The notes beneath the pieces were generated by a model. That model was not told the DNA's origin. It worked only from the letters and a program-made list of their open reading frames with translations, and did no database searches. Positions 32,172 to 43,692 of a stretch of DNA of 64,000 nt are shown here, piece by piece. Origin of the DNA: Anthopleura xanthogrammica (Eukaryota > Cnidaria > Anthozoa > Actiniaria > Actiniidae); the NCBI GenBank assembly GCA_964019055.1, contig OZ025211.1, positions 5,905,835 through 5,969,834 on the forward strand. The letters are read 5' to 3'. The stretch's first letter is position 1. Every line of letters begins with the position of its first letter. A program made the translations under genes and the position numbers.

Positions 32172-35100
32172 TCAATACTTTGTTTTTAGACGTCGGTTTT
32201 CTTCTCGTAGTCTATCGATTTCCTGGACTAATGCTTCATTGATTGAGTGTTTTTCCATCATTTCACGTAATTCATTCTGCAAAAGAAAAATTGTATTGTC
32301 ATGATCATCATCATTGCCACCACCACCATCATCATCATCATCATCACCGCCATCATCATCACCGCCACCATCACCACCACCACCATCACCACCATCATCA
32401 TCCTCATCACTATCATCATTATTGTCATCATCAAGGCTTTCAACAGTGATCACCCTCAATACTAACAACTTACATTTCATTACATATTTTGATGACTGGT
32501 TCAATTCGAATTACCTGTTGGATCTGGAACTGTCGCAGCATTTCTACCTGAAGGTTGACCACATCTCTGTGAATGGCGACCCTACAGACAGAAAGAACAG
32601 TCCATGTCATACTCAATATCTACTAAAAGATGCATGGTGTGCCAAGTAGGAAAACGCTGAAATCCATGGAAGCAATTATATGCTCATGTAATCAGAATTG
32701 TTAACCATGTTTTTAATGATTTAACCTCTGCCTGAAAATATTTGAAATATGAATAACAAATCCTGTTATGAATAAAAATCATTATAGAACTCCTTTTCGT
32801 TTTGGACCCAGAAGTCCCTTTCCATATGACTGACGTCAAACTTAAAAGCTCCATACAGTTCTCTGCAGTTGTACAAACATGTGAAATATCCTATTAATTA
32901 TGTCTTCAAGCTTTAGTTACTGTCTTGCCCACCTGAATTCATCCATTGAATCATCAATCATGTTCTTTATGAACTCGATCTGGAATGGCTGAAGGCCTGC
33001 GCTATTTGCTACAGCACCAGCAACATCTCCGTTAGCGTATGGCATCTCATCACTCTTCTTTAGAATATCTGGGCCATCCAAACCTGATACACAATTATTA
33101 TCGTATACTATAAGGATTGCAAACAATTTGTGTCGCATGCAATTTAGTGTTATGAGACCTCGATACAACGATTTGTGTTGCATGCGATTTAGTGTTACGA
33201 GACCTTGATACAACGATTTGTGTTGCATGCAATTTAGTGTCATGAGACCTCTACACAACGATTTGTGTTGCATGCGATTTAGCGTCATAAGACATCGACA
33301 CAACGATTTGTGTTGCATGCGATTTAGTGTAATGAGACCTTGATACAACGATTTGTGTTGCATGCGATTTTGTGTAGTAAGACCTCGACACAATAATTTG
33401 TGTTGCATGCGATTTAGTGTCGCAAGAACTCAACACAAGGCACACATTTATTACAGTACGTCAACAGCAACCTTCGTTAACGTTCATTCGTTGACTGAAA
33501 AATTCGGAGTGCGGACTATTCGTGCTGTGAGAGTGACTGTGTCGTGCCTGAGCATTTTCATTGGTCGAGCAGTGATTTCGCGCGCTGTGATTGGTTCAAA
33601 GGATGTCGTCAATTCCCTGACGTGTGTCACAGTCGCGCGAAATGTAGTCATCCAATACCGTAGTTTTCATAATGATTCAATACACTGAAGATTAACCCTT
33701 ACCATCCCTCTTGTCTCCTATGCTATCCCTAGATGTGCGTCGTGGTTGATAAAGAGAACCGCTTGGAGAACGCGACTAAAATGAAAGAAACGACAAAATT
33801 AAGAATCAAAAATCATTCAGTTCCAGAAGAACAAAAAGTATGCTTACCAATCTTGCGCTCCCATTGGCAGCAGCCGCGGAATGATTGGCATCACCTTGGT
33901 AACCACTTCCACTGCCCGCCGACCTGCGATCTTGGCGGGCTCGTACAAAGTCAGCCTCAGGCCGAGAGGAAATATCTGAAGAATTAGACGAGTGTCTTGA
34001 GAGTGTAGGCGACGTCTCGTAAGGATTTCTGGCTCCTGAAGCCGATGAATCTGATGGTATTCTTGTTCTTGTATCGTAATAATCTGCCTCAGGTCTTGAG
34101 ACATCTTCGTACTTTTTCTTCCTGTCGTAGTCAAACTGCGGTGGTTTCTGTTCGTCTGTGTTTCTAGTATTGGAGTAAAGGTCATGTTGTGACCGGGAGC
34201 CGTAGGATGTAGGTTCGGCAGTAGTTCGAGGGGTTGTTCGTTGATCTGGGTGGTAATAGGCAGGTCCACCCAATGGGTGCTGTCTGGTATCTGATTGGTT
34301 GGTGGTACTGGCGAGGGGTGAAAAGATACCAGTACCTGCAAGAAATACAGTCACATCAGACAAAATAGTACAATGTCAATTTATTCCGTAATAAGGGGAC
34401 TGACGATTTAGCGACGACTCTAAAGGCTGATAGATACGCAGTATTCTTACCAGACAGCGGCATTGCGGTATTGCCGCGCTTTTTTAAAAAATGACGCAGT
34501 AAAAATAGCTTGAGGGGTCCAGAGAGCGCCAAGACTTTTTCTTATGCAAATTGATAATGCAGCGCGCATTATATTCGATCTGCTTGATTCAAAATCCACC
34601 GTGTCCTGATTGGTCAATTCAACGATAAGCGCTTAGCGAAATAGAAAACATTGTTTTCCCGTCGGTCTCCAATTTTCATGGAGAACGTAGGCCCTGATAC
34701 TGATTATGTTAACAGGATTGCAAATGTCTTGATAAAAGTAAGTGAACGCAACACGGGGGAAATCGAACGCATGCGCACAATCAACGACTGGTTCGATAAG
34801 CCTAATGAGCTACAAAATAGATTTCTACTGCGGCGATTTGTAGCAAAAATTCTCATAAAAGCTGAAAGAGAAAATGGATCTTTCCTTAATTCGAAGAGGT
34901 CACCTCTTCTACGGTAGATTCTAAAAAAAATCTCGTCAAAAAATACAAGTATAGATATACTTTGTTATTCAAAATTTGTTTTTCCCGATGTTTTTTCATA
35001 AACTCGACAAACTTGTTTTCCAGTTGTTTTACTGTTAAACCGGTTTCAGAGGATTTCTTGCCAGTAAAAACCAGTTTTTTTACCACACGCCATGACACCT

Positions 35101-38100
35101 GTGCATTAAACATGGTTACGATACGTGGTTACTTAGCAACCTGGCATTAAACCAACCAACCATAGACCAAGAATAATGACATTTGAGTGGCAGCCTTCAA
35201 AGCAAACCATTCAAGTGAGAGAAAAAAACTCCTATCCTTAAAGAAGATCTCATTAAGTAAAGCTGGTGTAATATTTTTCTTTATTTGAAGCCGTTAAAAG
35301 GAAAATTAAAAAGGTGTTAAAACAGCAGGTTGATATGATGTAGAGAATACCCTACCTGCTGAGGATGCAATAAAAACAACTCAGTTCTGTAAACGCAGTT
35401 TTAACGTTAAAGAAAATTATGATTGTCCGAATTGATGCATGCGAGTTTGAACAAACTTTATATAGGGCTTAAAATAACGAAGAAATAATAGCAGAAATAT
35501 GATGTTAACTGATCTAGAAAAGACCAAAACCATTTGATATTTACAGCAGTTTTGATTGGCGGTTACCATGGTAACCAAAGGCATCAACAAGGGCACTTAC
35601 ACGGCCAATATAATCAGTTTTAGAAATAGTAGTTAGTCATAGTGCTATCCAGACCGTTACGGCTAATATAATAGCGAAAGCCTCGGAAGGACAGTAGAAA
35701 TACTTTCTCTAATCTTAATTAGGTTCAACGCTGGGGGGATGTGTACGTTGCCACAGGAAGCCCATTTAAACAGGTATTGCACAGGTAGCCATGGATATCA
35801 ACGTCCTAGGAAAACATCTGAAGGGCGAAAGAACAAGGCGAGTAGCGCACTCGATATACATCAAAACAACAGCATCAAGACAAGAGAACAATTGGGTCAC
35901 CTGATGTTGGACAACCTTCAGTTACTCTGCTAAAAACAACAGAAAGCCCATGCATCGGTTTTTAGCCTTGACTAAAAAAACACAAGTAGTCCGCAAAAAT
36001 TCAGATACCGAAGTAACAGACACAGGTATCCCAATAGGCATAGTAGACCTTTACTAGAGAGTTTGTTCCTGAACAAATCGTCACATTCACAAGTAACATT
36101 TCCGATGTTTATAATCTTTATAACGGAAAAATAAACCAATTTCACTGTCGTATCCTCGAATAGTGAAAAACATTTTCTCAATTTCCTTTTCCCGCAGAAA
36201 TTTCAAAACAAATTCCTTTATAACACTTGACGCATGAGTAGTTAAATATCTAGAAAGGATATTAAAATCTATAAAGGATATTAAAGACATCGATAATAAC
36301 ATACCAAATTGTAATAATTCGATTAAAAACTACAATTAATGATCTGGATACCAATAATCTTAAAGAACGCGGTCTTTTTTACCTTGGGATTTCTTATTTC
36401 TGTGGAAGTTTATGGCACTCAACCTCTTCTTCATTATTCCATCGTATTATACTACAGATCTTGATTTTTCGATTTCTTTATCATTTTTTCACCAAGAAAA
36501 AAAATCGTATCTCGCGGACCTCGCTAAAACTCTCCCAGAATAAATGTCAGGACAAAAAAAATTTAAGCTGATATTTTTGGAGAGATCTATAAGCGAGGGA
36601 CGAAGACGAAGTATGTAAATATGATTCCTATTTCTTAATTAGGCTGTAAACAATGCTAAATGCTCGACGGGTGGGATATTAATTTGAATTGAAAACGATA
36701 TATTGAATTAGAATTAGTGTTTAGTGAAGTGTTTCAATAGCAAGAAAAGACAAACAAATCTTTTGCCATTGATCGAGTACTTAGGAAATTATACCTCAAT
36801 TGGGGTGGGGTGGGGCAAGTTTTAGTTCAACGGGTTTCAAAATTTTTTAATACAAATAGAAACCACATTATAAAAAAAACATTTAAAGTGATATGTTTTT
36901 TGAATGAACCACATGTAATAATCTCCATATGGTGCCAATGCATCATGGACATATTTAGATATCACACAATAATAATGGTATGTGGCAGAACGGGAACGAC
37001 TTTTTTGCCCTGCTAGACTCGTTTTGATGTTGAGGCTCATAAGTATAATATATAGTATGAAGTAATTACTGTATAATGCCAAATAATGCTTGGAACCAAA
37101 AACTGAACAATTATGCACCATATTGAGGCTATGGTATAATCTAGAGCTTCTAGTTAGCACAGTTTTCGCATGACTCTGAAAAACTTACAGCATGGACCAC
37201 GCCTTGCCGTGACCATGTCAGTGCCGTGCCGTGTATGAAAACATTAGATATTCAGTGCTGTGTATGCACCGTGCCATAACTGTGCTGTAACTTTTCACAT
37301 GCATACAAAATCTGCTCTAATCATGACACCTTTTCGCATACTCACCATCAATGTCCTTATCATCTTTTACCAGTCCCTCCTGGTCAAACCCATACGGGGG
37401 AGGAATGGATCTCTCTTCATCTCTGCGACTGTTAACCATAGGAGTTTTGGCTGCGAAATAAAAAAAAATGAAAGAAAAATTTATCATAATGATATATCCT
37501 AATGGGAGAACTAAAGAACATAGCTAGAGTTTGTTAGGTCTCTCTATTGATTTGAGGGTATTTCCCCAGGTTTCCTCCCTCTGCATACCCTGGGTTCCAG
37601 ATGCTTTCTTGCTCCAGTGCTTCTTGGTTGCATCATGGATTCATTGGTTGATTAGTGGATTTGTTCTCTCCAGATCGGCCTTTTGGCCTCATGCTCTTTG
37701 CTCTTTGCTCTTTGCACCCAAGGTACCAGACAACACACTAAATTCCAATTCAACCTTTGTGTTAGCCATGCCCAGACTTTGATAAGCCCAGAGGATGTTT
37801 CCGGGTATACACACATCAAGAGTTCTGTGCTACTCCTCTAAGCACATGCTCAGGGCATTAAAAAGTGGCTATAGGCCCTATGTGGTAACATATATATTTA
37901 TAAACTTTTCTTATACTTTTGTACAGAGGGAAGAATGGGTAACAGGCAAAGGAGTTTTGCCATACCTTCTCTCAAAGGAGAGAATATGTCCTCATCTTCT
38001 TTGATTCCATTCTGTGGCTGGACTGACAGTTTGGGTGTTGGATCATTCAACTGAGGTGCTGTGGAGTTGATTGGTGCTGGAGGCGCAGGATACTTTTGTG

Positions 38101-41042
38101 GGGTAGAGGGCTGGGGTTGTTCTGGTAGATTGCGAGAAGAAGTGGTTTTTGGTCTGATGTTGACAGATGTTATGGACTTTGTTACTTTGTTTATAGAGAC
38201 TGTTGCATTCTGGGGAAAAATATGTACTTTCTTGAACTATTTATTTTTCAAGATTCAAGAGTTTTATCATAATTTAGAGCAAAAACCAATGTTTTCCATT
38301 TTCAGATCAATTGTCATGTGTCACTCTCGAAAATAAAAATCTTTGTTTGAATTGTATCCATATTCATGGGTCACACGCAACCGTTAAACAAAGAAATTAT
38401 ACTCTAGGGAATGACACTGGAAAAAATTATACCCAAGCTAAAGAGGTTCTATCAGAAATTAAATTAGATATGATAAATAAACACCAGTTAAAATGTCAGC
38501 TTCATTCCCTAAATCTTTAATTTACTAGTAAGAAAAAATAAATCATCCACTCGGAAAGACAATAAATTATAAATTTAGAACTATGTTCTGTAACAGTACT
38601 AACCTTGGAACTTGAAGAAGATGGACTTTCAAACTTGAGGCACTGGACTGACGACATGTGGGCTGCCTGTACTGCAACTGGCGTAGATCCACTCCGCAGA
38701 TCATAGACAAGGATTTTACCTTAAATATGGTAGAAATATATATAAACATACCAAGATATTGAGAGCTTGGGGTATCATCTATACTCATCCTATACTATAC
38801 ATCTCAAAAGAGTGATCGACAGTTACCTCTTGTAGTACCAACAGCAAGAGTGACACCATCATGAAGGAAATCAACAGACGTCAAGGGTGCTTCAGCTGTC
38901 ATTACTTTTACTGACCTGCAGGAAAGAAAGTGAAAGACGATAAACTCTACAAATCAAAAAATAGTGAGGCAAGCCTTCATACCTAACACCTGCCAAGATC
39001 ACTATCAATTTTCTAATCAACAAATGTGAAAAAAGACAAAAAAGGGGTATATTATTATTATTGTTCTTTGCAACACCATTTAGAGTCATGCAGCAAGAAC
39101 CTCTTCCCACAAAAGAGTGAAAGAGTGAGCGAGAAAGAGGGAGAGGAACAAAGGATATTACAATTTTTTCAGTGTTTATTTGTAGCCTAAAACAATTCAC
39201 CACTTTCCATACATCAGTTCACTGGTCAACCAACACAAAGCATTCAGTCGAGGCTGCAAGGTTCAAAGTTGAATAATCCTTTGAAACTACCTTGCAGTCT
39301 TGATTGAATGCTTTGTCTGTGATTACTGAACCAATGTATGGAAAATGGTGAATACTCCATTCACAAAGAACCATCATACTTACTTTTTGCCCTGCACGTC
39401 ATAAAACACAATCTTTTTATCCAAGCCAGTGCTAACAAGAAGCATTTCATTCACTGGAGAGAAGCATAAACCAGTAGCAGGTGCCTTGTGGTCATTAGTG
39501 AAGGATGCTACGATTTTACGTGCATTGGTATCCCACATGTTAAGAGCTCCATCATCACTTACTGATGCCAGGAGACTTTTCTTGAAGTTGGAATACTGTA
39601 GTCCTCTTATTGCCTACGAACAGTAACACAGATTGTTGCATTACAGCGCAATTTGCAAAAGGATGACCACATTTAATGTATTTGCATACTTTTAAAAATA
39701 CATGGCCTTTTGTACATTAACCGACACATTTCGATGTAAAACTGTACCTGTGTATTGGGCTGTCTTAAAGGTGAACTAGCTTGTCCTGTAACTACATTAT
39801 GAAGCAGAATGTTCCCATCCAGGGCACCTGACGCTATTGTTGTATCATTGTGGTTAAATGTCAGGCAAGAAACAGTATCTTTGTGCTCCTAAACAAAGAC
39901 CGAACATGAAATTAATGCGAGTGAAAAAAACTCCTGTGATACGAAACATATGGAATACCAGTAGTTCAATGAAAGGTCAAGAGAAAAGAAGAACAGGAGA
40001 TTACTTCACTTAGCAAACAATAGACCTTTCCCTAGTTCACTTGAATGACCACAGCACAATAGATTCAAGTCGAGGCTGGAGTTTTCTAACCATGAATTTA
40101 CTGTATTGTCCACTCCAGCCTGTCTACTCCAGTGGTCATTCAAGTAAATTCGAAAAAAGGTCTATTGCCTTGTTCTTCCTATACAATAAATGATATGGAA
40201 TGTCTAATAGGGTGACAAATTGAGTAACAAAAGCAATATTTCAAACCTTATACGACTTCTTTACACTCTTAGACTTCAAATCCCACACACTCAATGTCTT
40301 TGTTTTGCCACCCAGCAATAAATATCTTGATGTGGAATTAAAGGCAGCACATGTATAGCCATCCTATGAGATAATATTATAAATATATAAAATATTAGCA
40401 ACAAGCATATATATTTTTGGACAATATTTGAAAAAAAAATTAATTTGCTATAAAAAGAAGTATCACGAATCTCATGAAGTCTGATCCGGAGAGAGCCGCC
40501 AATATAAACCTGTATCGTCAGCTCAGAATTACTGCGCGATAGGAGAATTGCGATATAAAACTTTTTCACGACTACAGCCAATACGGAATATATTTTCTCC
40601 CAACATAATTTGTCAATATAACCTATATAGGTGACTCAGAATCTCAAGCTATAAGAATGTCTAAAATGACAAAGCTCGGCATACAAAACTTACCCCTACA
40701 GCCATCTCAGTGGAGCTAACAGCTCCAGTCTTTAGGTATGTCACTACAACCTTGTCGCCACCAACACTGACAAGAGTTTGATCTGATAATTGTTAAGAAG
40801 AAATTGGAAAAAAATGCCCATCTGGGCAATTTAATGACTTAATAGACTCTCTTATAATCTGTAATACCACCACATTTGATGATACAAACACTTTGAAATG
40901 ATATGGACCTTCACTGGAACACATAAATATTATACAGTCACATAATTGAGGCTGAGAATTAGAAACTGGAGCATTCTTTTAGATTATTCATTTTGGTAGC
41001 TGATTAGTACTTACCAAGAAAAATATGGTTAATTTGGTACAT
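32172..41042 (-). CDS. NEDD1: NEDD1, gamma-tubulin ring complex targeting factor
   Basis: Exons in transcription order: 41042-41015 (uncertain), 40782-40694, 40363-40247, 39888-39748, 39613-39384, 38915-38827, 38719-38604, 38209-37966, 37450-37346, 34335-33848, 33775-33703, 33083-32933, 32581-32515, 32276-32172. The first half encodes WD40 blades (GGDKVVV, LSVWDLKSK, NEMLLVSTGLDKKIVFYD, GKILVYDLR). The middle is Ser/Pro/Arg-rich and carries EDIFSPLRE, like the DMFSPIRDD site I recall in human NEDD1. The end holds QIEFIKNMIDDSMDEFR, HRDVVNLQVEMLRQF and EIDRLREENRRLK, the C-terminal coiled coil that binds gamma-tubulin complexes. The protein brings gamma-TuRC to centrosomes and spindles. AATAAA lies only four bases past the stop. 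The N-terminus is unresolved: the short start used here lacks roughly 45 residues of the human first blade. Confidence 0.9.
32295..32430. repeat. (CAT)n/(CAC)n trinucleotide repeat in last NEDD1 intron
   Basis: Degenerate CAT/CAC/CCG triplets fill the intron between the last two exons. Open frames over it (poly-His, poly-Asp, poly-Ser/Pro) are artefacts. Confidence 0.9.
33122..33437. repeat. 45-bp minisatellite in a NEDD1 intron
   Basis: About seven imperfect copies of a unit containing ATTTGTGTTGCATGCGATTT and GAGACCT. Because 45 is a multiple of 3, the minus strand encodes an open 15-residue repeat (MQHKSLCRGL...) that runs straight into the 33083-32933 exon. A splice acceptor (TGTATCAG) separates them, so the repeat is most likely intronic. 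Confidence 0.9.
33553..33600. promoter_or_regulatory. Twin inverted-CCAAT module inside NEDD1
   Basis: ATTGG at 33560-33564 and 33590-33594 in a context (GAGCATTTTCATTGG, CTGTGATTGGTTCAA) shared with the DNA upstream of the carrier copies. Probably a repeat-borne promoter-like module. Confidence 0.35.
34678..35933 (+). CDS. Possible two-exon gene nested in a NEDD1 intron, antisense to it
   Basis: Not recognised. Exon 1 begins at ATG 34678 (MENVGPDTDYVNRIANVL) and ends at a donor at 34898 (AAGAG|GTCACC) or 34913 (TACG|GTAGAT). Exon 2 is 35723-35933, after the acceptor TAATCTTAATTAG, and reads FNAGGMCTLPQEAHLNRY to a TAA. Both donors leave phase 2, which fits the exon 2 frame, giving about 143 or 148 residues. 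The first part is charged and helical-looking (IKVSERNTGEIERMR, RRFVAKILIKAERE); the second is basic and polar. No signal peptide or membrane segment. An inverted CCAAT box (ATTGG, about 34610) lies ~65 bp before the ATG. Weak donors and lack of known homology keep confidence low. Confidence 0.35.
34886..35113 (-). CDS. Small ORF behind an X-box, convergent with the nested gene
   Basis: 75-residue ORF starting MFNAQVSWRVVKKLVFTGKK, with a Lys/Glu-rich helix (LENKFVEFMKKHREK). It is not recognised. An RFX X-box-like site lies 15 bp before the ATG. A possible short intron (donor AAA|GTATAT near 34974, acceptor TTTTTTTAG near 34923) would shorten the C-terminus. It lies inside the proposed intron of the plus-strand nested gene, so at most one of the two models may be real as drawn. 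Confidence 0.3.
   Translation of the reverse strand: MFNAQVSWRVVKKLVFTGKKSSETGLTVKQLENKFVEFMKKHREKQILNNKVYLYLYFLTRFFLESTVEEVTSSN
35128..35140 (-). promoter_or_regulatory. X-box-like (RFX) site
   Basis: GTTACTTAGCAAC fits the X-box pattern RYYNYY-N-RRNRAC in full. It lies 15 bp upstream of the ATG of the minus-strand small ORF. RFX factors use such sites to drive ciliary genes. Confidence 0.5.
35562..35575. promoter_or_regulatory. Palindromic X-box (RFX) site
   Basis: GTTACCATGGTAAC is a perfect inverted repeat with the GTTRCCAT-RGYAAC shape of a high-affinity RFX site. It lies 160 bp before the proposed second exon of the nested plus-strand gene. Confidence 0.55.
37159..37320. mobile_element. 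GTATGACTGTGAAAA-family hairpin, NEDD1 intron
   Basis: AGTTTTCGCATGACTCTGAAAA at the left and CTTTTCACATGCATACAAAATCTGCTCT at the right are inverted partners. The GCCGTGACCATGTCAGTGCC core matches copies at 8098 and 21034. Confidence 0.65.
39194..39358. mobile_element. Hairpin element in a NEDD1 intron
   Basis: ATTCACCACTTTCCATACAT at the left is mirrored by ATGTATGGAAAATGGTGAAT at the right. ACAAAGCATTCAGTCGAGGC and CTGCAAGG are mirrored internally. Confidence 0.75.
40020..40169. mobile_element. Hairpin element in a NEDD1 intron, second type
   Basis: AATAGACCTTTCCCTAGTTC at the left is answered by AATTCGAAAAAAGGTCTATT at the right. CACTTGAATGACCAC is mirrored by GTGGTCATTCAAGTA, and AGGCTGGAGT by ACTCCAGCCT. 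Confidence 0.75.
40445..40650. repeat. Dispersed repeat shared with PBRM1 intron 7345-7560
   Basis: CGACTACAGCCAATACGGAATATATTTTCT matches the sequence near 7350-7400 (CGGCTACAGCCAATATAG...), and TCAATATAACC(T/C)ATAT(A/T)GGTGACTCA is also shared. Flanking arms (GGAGAATTGCGATA / GGAGAAATCGTGATA) occur in both. Confidence 0.6.
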
Positions 41043-41084
41043 TCACTATATTGATGGGTTGCAAGCATTCCCAAGAGTCAAAAC

Positions 41085-41185
41085 ACAAAAACATGGCGGC
41101 CATTTTGGTGCTGTTAATAATGGATGCTAGTAAGAAATCTTTTGTTAAATGGCACCAACGCTCCCCCGAGAGGCAGCAATGACGT
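41085..41185 (-). promoter_or_regulatory. Probable NEDD1 promoter
   Basis: On the minus strand a CRE-like TTACGTCA (about 41175-41182) is followed by AAAATGGCCGCCAT (41092-41105), a YY1-like element often seen at start sites. Both lie just before the most 5' splice donor found (41014). Inferred from motifs only. Confidence 0.4.
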
Positions 41186-42166
41186 AACATGCAATCGAAG
41201 AATTATAAAATTGTTATATCAAGTACTTCAGGTAGAGAGGTTAACCTATTATTTGCAAGAAACAAAGCTTGTATCAATGAGAAATTTATTCCTAGCTCTA
41301 CTATGAAAGTAGTAATGCCCACAATATATTAATATATTTATATACTTTTTCTCTGTGGCCATAATTTTTGTACACAACTGTATAAATTCAAAAATATTTG
41401 AGAGAGGGTAAGAAAGTGGAGTTAAGTTGAATAGTGAAATAAAGAATACAATGACAACAGATGGTATTACTGTGCTCAAGCAACAGATGTCTTGTTCCTA
41501 ACTCTGATCATTACAATTACATTTGTTTTGAACAATGTCATTACTGGAGTGATTGAAGTGGATTATGATGGATAAAACATTGTTGACAATTACAGTACAA
41601 AATACAAAATTTCGTGCTTTGGTGGAAAAAAGGTTGAAGAAATAGATTTATACTCGTATAAGTTTGGGATCGTTTCCTATAAAATTAGAGAGAAGAAAAC
41701 AAGTCATGATTCAATATTTTTAATCATGACTAATTTTTTTAATTATTATTCGTAGCAATAACGAGTCGAATAAAGGACAAAAATTGATTGTTTGAGAGAG
41801 AATTGCGTTGAAAAGACCTAATAAAACAGACTGAATCTAGTTTTTATCTTATTCTGTGATAAATCTCAAGATTTTATAATAGTAATTCGCAATTCTTAAT
41901 TTCATTAAAACAAACGAAATGAGTAAATTATAATTTATATTTGAAGCTAAACTTTTACCAAGTTTCCAGCACCCAAGGTGACATAAATGAACATAAGGCA
42001 ATTCATAAAAGAACAACAGATGTATCGTAAAACTTAAGTAGCGCTCGAGGATATGAGGGTGAAAATTAAACGCCAAACCATAAAAGGATACTATTATTTC
42101 CCCAACAAATTGAAGAAACTGGCTGAGAATGAAGACTCATCGAGTTCGTCATCACCAAACCCGGCA

Positions 42167-42175
42167 TTTCCCACA
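42167..42175 (-). promoter_or_regulatory. Su(H)/RBPJ-like site
   Basis: TTTCCCACA is the reverse complement of TGTGGGAAA, a full match to YGTGRGAAM. It is about 1.6 kb upstream of the first Hes gene. Confidence 0.35.
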
Positions 42176-42933
42176 GCTTTATCTCGCTCCCCGCGGACGC
42201 CAAACGAGCTTTTTCACCCATTATTATTTCCTTGTAAACCCTTTTCCGGGTTAGGATATATCTTGGTTGATTTTAAAGAGTATTTTTAAGTGATTTTTGG
42301 CCATTTTTGAACCTTATAATTTCTTGCCGCCATTTTTTCTTCCAATAATAAACTACCCAGCATTGCTTTCGCACCGTATTTCTACTACGAAGGCCGCTGT
42401 TCGTGGGTTCTACGGGCTTCAAAATATAAACAAAAGAGAAAAATCTAAAAATTTATTTAATATCAGCTTTTAAAACTCTTTTTCAGACGACTGTATTATC
42501 ACAGCGTCTTTCTTGAGTGGTATGAATGCCTCACACGTGTTTGAGTGCACGATTAGTGTCAAAAAAAGCCCTCGGATCAAGTGTGAGGAGTGCACCACAA
42601 AACTCGTAAAAATAGATATCTGAAAATCTCGTCAAAAAGATCAAAATAAAAACTTTTTTGGTGGTGTAGAAAATTCTAGAAGTGTATTTGGCGTTTTTCC
42701 ATGAGATATTGCATTGGGTTGCCGTTGTTTATGGCGTTTGTTGACATGCATATGTAATAATAGATAATTATGTTTGCAATGCTTGTTTGTTGCCATGCAA
42801 TCGGCAATTAGTGCCACATGCATGACCTGTACACCTGCCAAATAGCGTCTATTGTCTTGTCTGACAAAAGGACGCTAAGCTAACTAGGTCTTACGACGCT
42901 TCAGAAAGCTTGATTTTTCCCCTTTTAACTTCT

Positions 42934-42942
42934 CGTGGGAAA
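42934..42942 (+). promoter_or_regulatory. Su(H)/RBPJ-like site
   Basis: CGTGGGAAA matches YGTGRGAAM in full. It lies about 860 bp upstream of the first Hes start codon, where a Notch input would be expected. Confidence 0.4.
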
Positions 42943-43684
42943 AAGAATTATTGCTGTCAAAAGTTAAACCCCTTTATTGAATAAAGACTTGACCATGTTT
43001 TGCTTTAATGCCAGACGTAGCTAAAATTCAAGGCCCCTTACTCTTGGTTCAGTATTATCTCTTAAAAAATCATAATATTTGATAAATATCTTAACCATTT
43101 TTAAACCATATTATCTTTTATAAAATGAGTTTCTGGAATACGTAAACGGCCTTTAGTTGTCACGATAAATGATAAAGTGGTGGTGATTTAAGGTCATTAA
43201 GATGAAAGTTTCATAAACTTTCATTGATCTTGTAGTAGTACATGGTTAATTATTAATTCGTGAATGCTGATCTTTGCCGTAGAGTAGGAGAAACGCCAAA
43301 AGTCAGATGAAAATTTTTATTCGTAACAGAAGATTTGATAGAAGACCAGCTTAAAGTATAATGAAAGGGTTTTCTAATTTGAGTCAAACAAAATGATACA
43401 CGCGCAAGCCATGAATGCAGATGAAAGAAAATCTGCCCTCAGCTTTCGATCTTCTGACAGCAACACGTGTAGGCTCTAACAAACAAGAAGCGACGCTACC
43501 CACTGCATTCAATCGTTGCAATCAAATTCCACGTCCTGCCAAAAATTGCAAGTGTAAATCAACAATAACTAAAGTTCCATTGTCATCAATGGATTGCATG
43601 CGCGTGCATAGTCTATTGTACTCCCGCTTCCTATTGGTTGGCGGGTACTTAATCACATGTGCAATGCATGCAGCTTGTAAGCAG

Positions 43685-43692
43685 TATAAATA
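43685..43692 (+). promoter_or_regulatory. TATA box of the first Hes gene
   Basis: TATAAATA, about 105 bp before the ATG. An inverted CCAAT box (ATTGG, about 43634) and an E-box-like CACATGTG (about 43662) lie just upstream, a compact promoter. Confidence 0.65.

Noticed and set aside
32917..33408. 163-residue repeat protein on the minus strand
   Set aside because: A splice acceptor at 33084 separates the repeat from the real NEDD1 exon; the upstream exon phase fits direct splicing.
33122..33437. CRISPR-like array of regular repeats
   Set aside because: The units are contiguous 45-bp repeats without unique spacers, in an animal intron; this is a minisatellite.
41849..42076. Minus-strand ORF considered as the missing NEDD1 first exon
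   Set aside because: The donor and phase would fit, but the peptide shows no resemblance to the first NEDD1 WD40 blade.
42053..42289. 78-residue ORF upstream of the Hes genes
   Set aside because: No splice context, promoter or family resemblance that I can support; low-complexity Ser run.
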